In this document: positions 45,520-49,637 of the stretch, piece by piece | Layout: each line of letters opens with the position of its first letter | How positions within the stretch are numbered: the first letter of the stretch is position 1 | Source: Chlorobiales bacterium | Lineage (GTDB): Bacteria; Bacteroidota; Chlorobiia; Chlorobiales; Chlorobiaceae | DNA length: 49,637 nt | Direction of reading: 5' to 3' | Assembly: GCA_026390855.1 (NCBI GenBank) | Contig: JAPLFE010000066.1 | Coordinates: 1-49,637, forward strand | Notes under the pieces: generated by a model | What the model was told of the DNA's origin: nothing | The model's database searches: none | Seen by the model: the letters and a program-made list of their open reading frames with translations, nothing else | Program-made: the position numbers and the translations under genes

Positions 45520-48168
45520 ATGCCTAAGCTCTCTTTAGCAAAACTCGAACGGCATCTCTATGGCGCTGCTGATATCCTGCGTCGCGAAGGCATGGATGCG
45601 GCCACGTATAAAGATTTTATTTTTGGGCTGCTCTTTCTAAAGCGCTGCTCCGATGTCTTCGATGCTGAGCGTGAGGCTGTGGTAGGAAAAAAGGTAGAGC
45701 AGGGAATGCTCAGGGATGCCGCTGAAGAAGGATACGGAGAAAATCCGGACTTTTTCGATGGATTCTTTGTCCCGCAGCGTGCCCGTTGGTCGTATCTGGA
45801 AAGCAAGCTTAATGATGCTGACGTTCAATATGGCGCTGTGCTCGACAAGGCCTTGTCGGCCTTGAGTGAATCCAATGAGTCGCTTCAGCATGTGCTGGAT
45901 CACATCCAGTTCATGAAGGTTCAGAGCAACAAACGCATCGTTTCGGATGAAGCATGCAGGGAACTTGTGCGTCACTTCAACCGCTATCGTCTTCGCAGCG
46001 AGGACTTTCAGTTTTCCGATCTGCTCGGCTCCGCCTATGAATTCCTCATCAACATGTTTGCAGAATCGGCAGGCAAGAAAGGCGGTGATTTTTATACTCC
46101 CCGTGATGTGATTCGCCTCATGGTCAGAATTCTGAATCCGAAGCCGGGAATGAGCATTTACGACCCGACTTGCGGTTCCGGTGGTATGCTGATCATCAGT
46201 CGCGAGTATATTGAGCAGTCCGGCGGTGATCCCAGCAACCTTCGCCTTTGTGGTCAGGTGAACGACGCCTCGGCTTGGTCCATCTGTAAAATCAACATGC
46301 TCCTGCATGGCGTTCGTGGTGCGGATATCAAACTGGAGGATACACTGCTTCATCCGATGCACCGCGAGGGTGGTGAGCTCGAACGTTTTGACCGTGTTAT
46401 CGCCAATCCGCCATTCAGCCAGAACTACACGAAGAGCAGTATGGAGTTCCGCGAACGATTTCGTTGGGGATGGTGCCCGACTTCCGGAAAAAAAGCGGAT
46501 CTGATGTTTGCCCAGCACATGCTGGCGGTTTGTAGACCTGGAGGCATGTTGGCGACAGTCATGCCGCATGGCGTGCTTTTCCGTGGCGGGGCTGAAAAAG
46601 AGATCCGGAAAAAATTTCTTCAGCAGGATCTGATTGAGGCAGTTATCAGTCTACCCCCTAATCTTTTTTATGGAGCGGGCATTCCTGCCTGCATCCTGAT
46701 CATGCGCCCCAATGTTTCCGGTCAGGCGCCCAGCCTGTTTAAACCCGAAAACCATCGCCTGCGTGTACTGTTTATCAACGCTGACGCTGAATATCTGGCA
46801 GGTCGTGCGCAGAATTACCTGCGTCCAGAAGATATAGAAAAAATTGCATCTACGTTTGAGCGGTATGATGAGGTTCCGGGTTATTCCAGAATCGTGACAC
46901 TCGACGAGATTGCTGATGAGGCTAATGACTATAACCTCAACGTCCGCCGGTACGTAGACAATTCACCGCCGCCGGAACCTCATAATGTCCGTGCTCATCT
47001 TGCCGGTGGCATACCGGTTGCCGAGATCAAGAATCGGGTAAGGCTCTTCGAATCTCTTGGAGTTGAAGCTGACGTGCTGTTTGCCGAGAGACCCAATGAT
47101 GGCCGTTATCGTGATTTCAAAGAGGAAGTTTCCGAACGACCTGTAATTGCCAGATTCATAGAAAACGATATCGGGTTGAAGAGACGGACAGCAGCGCTCA
47201 AGGATGCGCTAACAGAGTGGTGGGCGTCTCACACCGGAAGTATTATTGCTCTACCGCAAGGCCGCAATCTCAACGCGGTGCGTTCGGAATTTCTTCAAGG
47301 GTTTGCCGAGGCATTGCTGGCGCTCGGAGTACTGGGAAAGTTCAAATTATCCGGCGTCGTCGCCACCTGGTGGTCAGAGAGCTTGCCGGACTTCAAGACC
47401 CTGATGGAAAATGGTTTTTGCGGTGTAATTGATGGCTGGATCGACGCCATCGCCGATGCGGTGGAAGATGATGATAACGTCGGACCAGCATTTGACCCCT
47501 TCAGTCATAAGCTGGTCAAACGCATTATGGCTGATTATCTCCAGCAGATTGATGATGCCAGGGTTGATGTTGCACGTCTGAAAGGCGAGAAAGAGGCTTT
47601 TGAACTAAGCAATCCGCCAGATGATGCCGATGACGAAGAACTTGCATCCTGGAACTATGCCAAGGAGTTGGAGCGCCAGATAAAGGAGCTTAAAGCAGAG
47701 TTCAAGGATACCATAAAAGAGCTGGCCAGACTGGAGAAGGCGTCCGTGAAAAAGAATGCAACCGAGGTTAATCGACGAGTTGCTGCTGCTGCCCGGCTTG
47801 CACTGCAACCATATTTTGACCAGTTGGGGGCTCTTGATGTGGAGTTGGCTCCCTATGGGCAGATCAAGATAGATCTCTCTGCTGCTCGGGCTACATTCCG
47901 TGCACTTACCAATACATTCGTGGATGAGCTGAAAATGCTTTGTACAGCATTAAGCGCTGATGAGAAGCAGGTTCTGGTGCTCGAACTTTTTGCCCAAGAC
48001 CTTCAAAACGGACTTGATATTGCTGTCAGGGAGAAGGAGCAAGAGTTGGTGCGGTTCATTGAAAATCTATGGGACAAGTATTATGTAACATTGACAGAGT
48101 TGAAAGATAGTCGTCAAGACATTGAGGGGTTGTTAAATGACATGCTTTTAAGGATGAATTATAGATGA
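45520..48168 (+). CDS. hsdM: Type I restriction-modification system methyltransferase subunit, long form
   Basis: HsdM makes N6-methyladenine at the site chosen by HsdS. It has the SAM-binding motif DPTCGSGGML (about residue 215) and the catalytic NPPF (about 296). At 882 residues it is well above the usual 500 or so. After about residue 490 there is an extra region with coiled-coil stretches (ELERQIKELKAEFKDTIKEL). The start ATG at 45520 fits. It overlaps hsdS by 4 bases. An hsdR gene is not in the window and should lie to the right. Confidence 0.92.
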   Translation: MPKLSLAKLERHLYGAADILRREGMDAATYKDFIFGLLFLKRCSDVFDAEREAVVGKKVEQGMLRDAAEEGYGENPDFFDGFFVPQRARWSYLESKLNDADVQYGAVLDKALSALSESNESLQHVLDHIQFMKVQSNKRIVSDEACRELVRHFNRYRLRSEDFQFSDLLGSAYEFLINMFAESAGKKGGDFYTPRDVIRLMVRILNPKPGMSIYDPTCGSGGMLIISREYIEQSGGDPSNLRLCGQVNDASAWSICKINMLLHGVRGADIKLEDTLLHPMHREGGELERFDRVIANPPFSQNYTKSSMEFRERFRWGWCPTSGKKADLMFAQHMLAVCRPGGMLATVMPHGVLFRGGAEKEIRKKFLQQDLIEAVISLPPNLFYGAGIPACILIMRPNVSGQAPSLFKPENHRLRVLFINADAEYLAGRAQNYLRPEDIEKIASTFERYDEVPGYSRIVTLDEIADEANDYNLNVRRYVDNSPPPEPHNVRAHLAGGIPVAEIKNRVRLFESLGVEADVLFAERPNDGRYRDFKEEVSERPVIARFIENDIGLKRRTAALKDALTEWWASHTGSIIALPQGRNLNAVRSEFLQGFAEALLALGVLGKFKLSGVVATWWSESLPDFKTLMENGFCGVIDGWIDAIADAVEDDDNVGPAFDPFSHKLVKRIMADYLQQIDDARVDVARLKGEKEAFELSNPPDDADDEELASWNYAKELERQIKELKAEFKDTIKELARLEKASVKKNATEVNRRVAAAARLALQPYFDQLGALDVELAPYGQIKIDLSAARATFRALTNTFVDELKMLCTALSADEKQVLVLELFAQDLQNGLDIAVREKEQELVRFIENLWDKYYVTLTELKDSRQDIEGLLNDMLLRMNYR

Positions 48169-49472
48169 AGACAACTTTTGAGATACAAATCCCTGAAGGC
48201 TGGGAGTCGTGTGATCTTCATGATTTTGGTGTGCTAATTGGCGGCGGGACACCTTCACGCTCTCAAATGGCTTACTGGAAAGGTTCGATACCTTGGGCAT
48301 CAGTAAAAGATTTTAATGACGAGCAGGTATTTCTCTACGATACTGAGGAACATATATCTTTGGAGGGTCTTGCGAGTAGTGCAGCCAATCTTGTTCCTGA
48401 AAATACTCCTGTCATTTGCACAAGAATGGCCGTAGGGCGTTGTGCTTTGACTACGAGGCCTACAGCAATAAACCAAGATTTGAAGGCTTTTTTATTGAAA
48501 AAAGGTTTAGATAGACGATTTTTCATTCGTCTTCTGCGATATAATGGTCCTCAACTGGATAAGATTAGTGTTGGATCAACGGTTCGCGGGATTACTATTG
48601 GAGATCTTTTATCGCATAAGGTACTGAGACCTCAGAATAATGACGAGCAAACCCTTATTGCTTATGTTCTTGACAGCATCGACGAGGCGATTTCTAAAAC
48701 AGAGGCGGTGATTGCGAAACTCAAGCAGGTGCGGGCAGGCATGTTGCACGACCTGTTGAACTACGGCCTCGATGAACACGGCCAGCTTCGTGATCCGATT
48801 GCGCACCCGGAGCAATTCAAAGTCTCGCCGCAGGGCCTTATTCCGAAGGATTGGGGTTTCGGACCCTTTAGTGAAATAGCGATTGTAAATCCACCCAAGC
48901 CAGTGATAAGAATTAGTCCTGTCAGCACTATTTCGTTTATTCCTATGCAGGACATTGATGAAGAAGGTAGCTGGATTTATAGGCAAACCAAGAAACTTAT
49001 TGATTGTGGTGTTGGATATACCCCATTTATTGATGGTGATGTGCTTTTTGCCAAAATTACGCCATGTATGGAAAACGGCAAAGGATGCCATGCGAGAAAC
49101 CTTGTAAATGGATATGGCCTTGGTTCAACTGAATTTCATGTATTGCGTTCAAAAACGAACTCCTCTGATAGATTTGTGTTCCACTGGTCAATGACCAAAC
49201 GAATGCGAACTAAGGCTCTTGCTTATATGACCGGTTCGGCTGGTCAGCAAAGAGTTGAGGCGGGCTTTTTCAGTTTATTTGATATTCCTATACCTCCTTT
49301 TGGAGAACAGAACTTGATAGCAAATCAGCTTGATGAAACGGATAAACAGATCGAAACTTCCAGGAAAGAATTGAGCAAAATCAAGGCAGTGAGGATTGGT
49401 ATTCAAGATGATCTGCTCACCGGTCGGGTCCGTGTTCCGGAAACGGTATCATTTCAGGAATCCAAACAATGA
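48165..49472 (+). CDS. hsdS: Type I restriction-modification system specificity subunit
   Basis: The 435-residue protein has the two-repeat form of HsdS: a first recognition domain (IPEGWESCDLHDFG, IGGGTPSRSQMAYWKGSIPW), a central helix (IDEAISKTEAVIAKLKQVRA), a second recognition domain (SPQGLIPKDWGFGPF) and a final helix with an LLTGRVRVPE end. It overlaps hsdM by 4 bases and the next gene by 4 bases, so it is the middle of an operon. The target sequence cannot be predicted. Confidence 0.93.
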   Translation: MKTTFEIQIPEGWESCDLHDFGVLIGGGTPSRSQMAYWKGSIPWASVKDFNDEQVFLYDTEEHISLEGLASSAANLVPENTPVICTRMAVGRCALTTRPTAINQDLKAFLLKKGLDRRFFIRLLRYNGPQLDKISVGSTVRGITIGDLLSHKVLRPQNNDEQTLIAYVLDSIDEAISKTEAVIAKLKQVRAGMLHDLLNYGLDEHGQLRDPIAHPEQFKVSPQGLIPKDWGFGPFSEIAIVNPPKPVIRISPVSTISFIPMQDIDEEGSWIYRQTKKLIDCGVGYTPFIDGDVLFAKITPCMENGKGCHARNLVNGYGLGSTEFHVLRSKTNSSDRFVFHWSMTKRMRTKALAYMTGSAGQQRVEAGFFSLFDIPIPPFGEQNLIANQLDETDKQIETSRKELSKIKAVRIGIQDDLLTGRVRVPETVSFQESKQ

Positions 49473-49637
49473 TCCAGAAAATTGACCATATCAGGAGTTT
49501 TGGGATCTATCGCAATTTTCAATGGGGTAGTCTTCCTACATTTACCAAGTTCAATCTAATATACGGCTGGAACTACTCAGGGAAAACTACCCTCTCAAGG
49601 TTGTTCCAACTTTTGGAAGAACCAGAAAAAATTACCA
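49469..49637 (+). CDS. AAA_13-family ATPase, PrrC/RloC-like, N-terminal part (right end outside window)
   Basis: The gene starts ATGATC, overlapping the hsdS stop (ATGA), and is open to the window edge. The product begins MIQKIDHIRSFGIYRNFQWG and has Walker A GWNYSGKTTLSRLF, as AAA_13 proteins do. In E. coli prr, an anticodon nuclease gene (prrC) lies in the same kind of type I locus, next to hsdM and hsdS, so a PrrC/RloC-like tRNase is the best guess. Its catalytic domain is out of view. Confidence 0.72.
   Translation, partial: MIQKIDHIRSFGIYRNFQWGSLPTFTKFNLIYGWNYSGKTTLSRLFQLLEEPEKIT

Larger units (their letters stand above)
18474..49637 (+). mobile_element. Integrative and conjugative element inserted at tRNA-Val (right end outside window)
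   Basis: A tyrosine integrase follows tRNA-Val, and the region then carries excisionase-like, ParA, TraF peptidase, relaxase, coupling protein and a full trb type IV secretion operon, which is the gene set of a self-transmissible element. Gene order resembles Tn4371-type ICEs (int, parA, traF, relaxase, traG, trb). Cargo lies at two places: the attC-bounded cassette cluster (28,242-35,266) and the type I restriction-modification locus from 45,233. I see no copy of the tRNA-Val 3' end to the right, so attR must lie beyond 49,637. The left boundary is placed just after the tRNA and is approximate. Confidence 0.85.

Noticed and set aside
2-49637. CRISPR array or complete insertion sequence
   Set aside because: No evenly spaced repeats and no transposase gene were seen on either strand.

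Overview
The window looks like a chromosome piece from a green sulfur bacterium (Chlorobiaceae, Chlorobium/Pelodictyon type) carrying most of an integrative and conjugative element (ICE). The placement rests on protein character seen by eye (a phosphoglycerate mutase very like the Chlorobi form, a GltB/GltD pair, a Nif11 peptide, DUF2239); no database search was run.

Chromosomal part, about 1-18,470: the end of a MacA-like adaptor gene, a MacB-like ABC transporter, an EamA transporter, DUF2239 and Nif11 genes, sucC, tadA, a DUF697 membrane protein, a nitronate-monooxygenase-like gene, gpmA, gltB, gltD, a DUF4404 gene, clpX and tRNA-Val(GAC). Four genes here are broken. macB, sucC and gltB each lack an internal block (estimated at about 24, 75-80 and 42-44 codons) and continue in another reading frame; the EamA gene has a 2-base CA duplication. 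Succinyl-CoA synthetase and glutamate synthase are central in this group, so assembly or sequencing error must be excluded before calling them true pseudogenes.

ICE part, from about 18,474 to beyond the right edge: a tyrosine integrase directly after tRNA-Val, an unknown gene, an excisionase-like protein, ParA plus a ribbon-helix-helix protein, a DUF2840-like gene, the TraF peptidase, a possible oriT, a VirD2/DUF3363-type relaxase, the TraG/VirD4 coupling protein and a CopG-like protein. Further right lies a complete trb-type type IV secretion operon (trbB-C-D-E-J-K-L-F-G-I and DUF2274), then an excisionase-like gene, hsdM, hsdS and the start of an AAA_13 (PrrC/RloC-like) ATPase. The order recalls Tn4371-type ICEs.

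Main discovery, about 28,242-35,266: between the CopG-like gene and trbB sits a run of five same-strand gene units bounded by integron attC-like sites. Each unit opens with a TTRRRY-like hexamer complementary to the RYYYAAC-like box that closes the same unit; three units match perfectly over 7 bases, one over its 6-base opening hexamer, and one with a single mismatch. Two stop codons lie inside the closing box, and several sites fold into imperfect hairpins, two of them with a single extrahelical base. No integron integrase is visible, so this is a CALIN-like cassette cluster carried inside an ICE. Its genes look defensive: a HEPN protein, a large AAA_13 ATPase with a CPFC hook, an unknown protein, a double T5orf172 (GIY-YIG) protein with a zinc finger, and a candidate base-reader/PD-(D/E)XK nuclease. 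With the type I R-M locus and its attached AAA_13 ATPase, the ICE appears to carry two defence islands.
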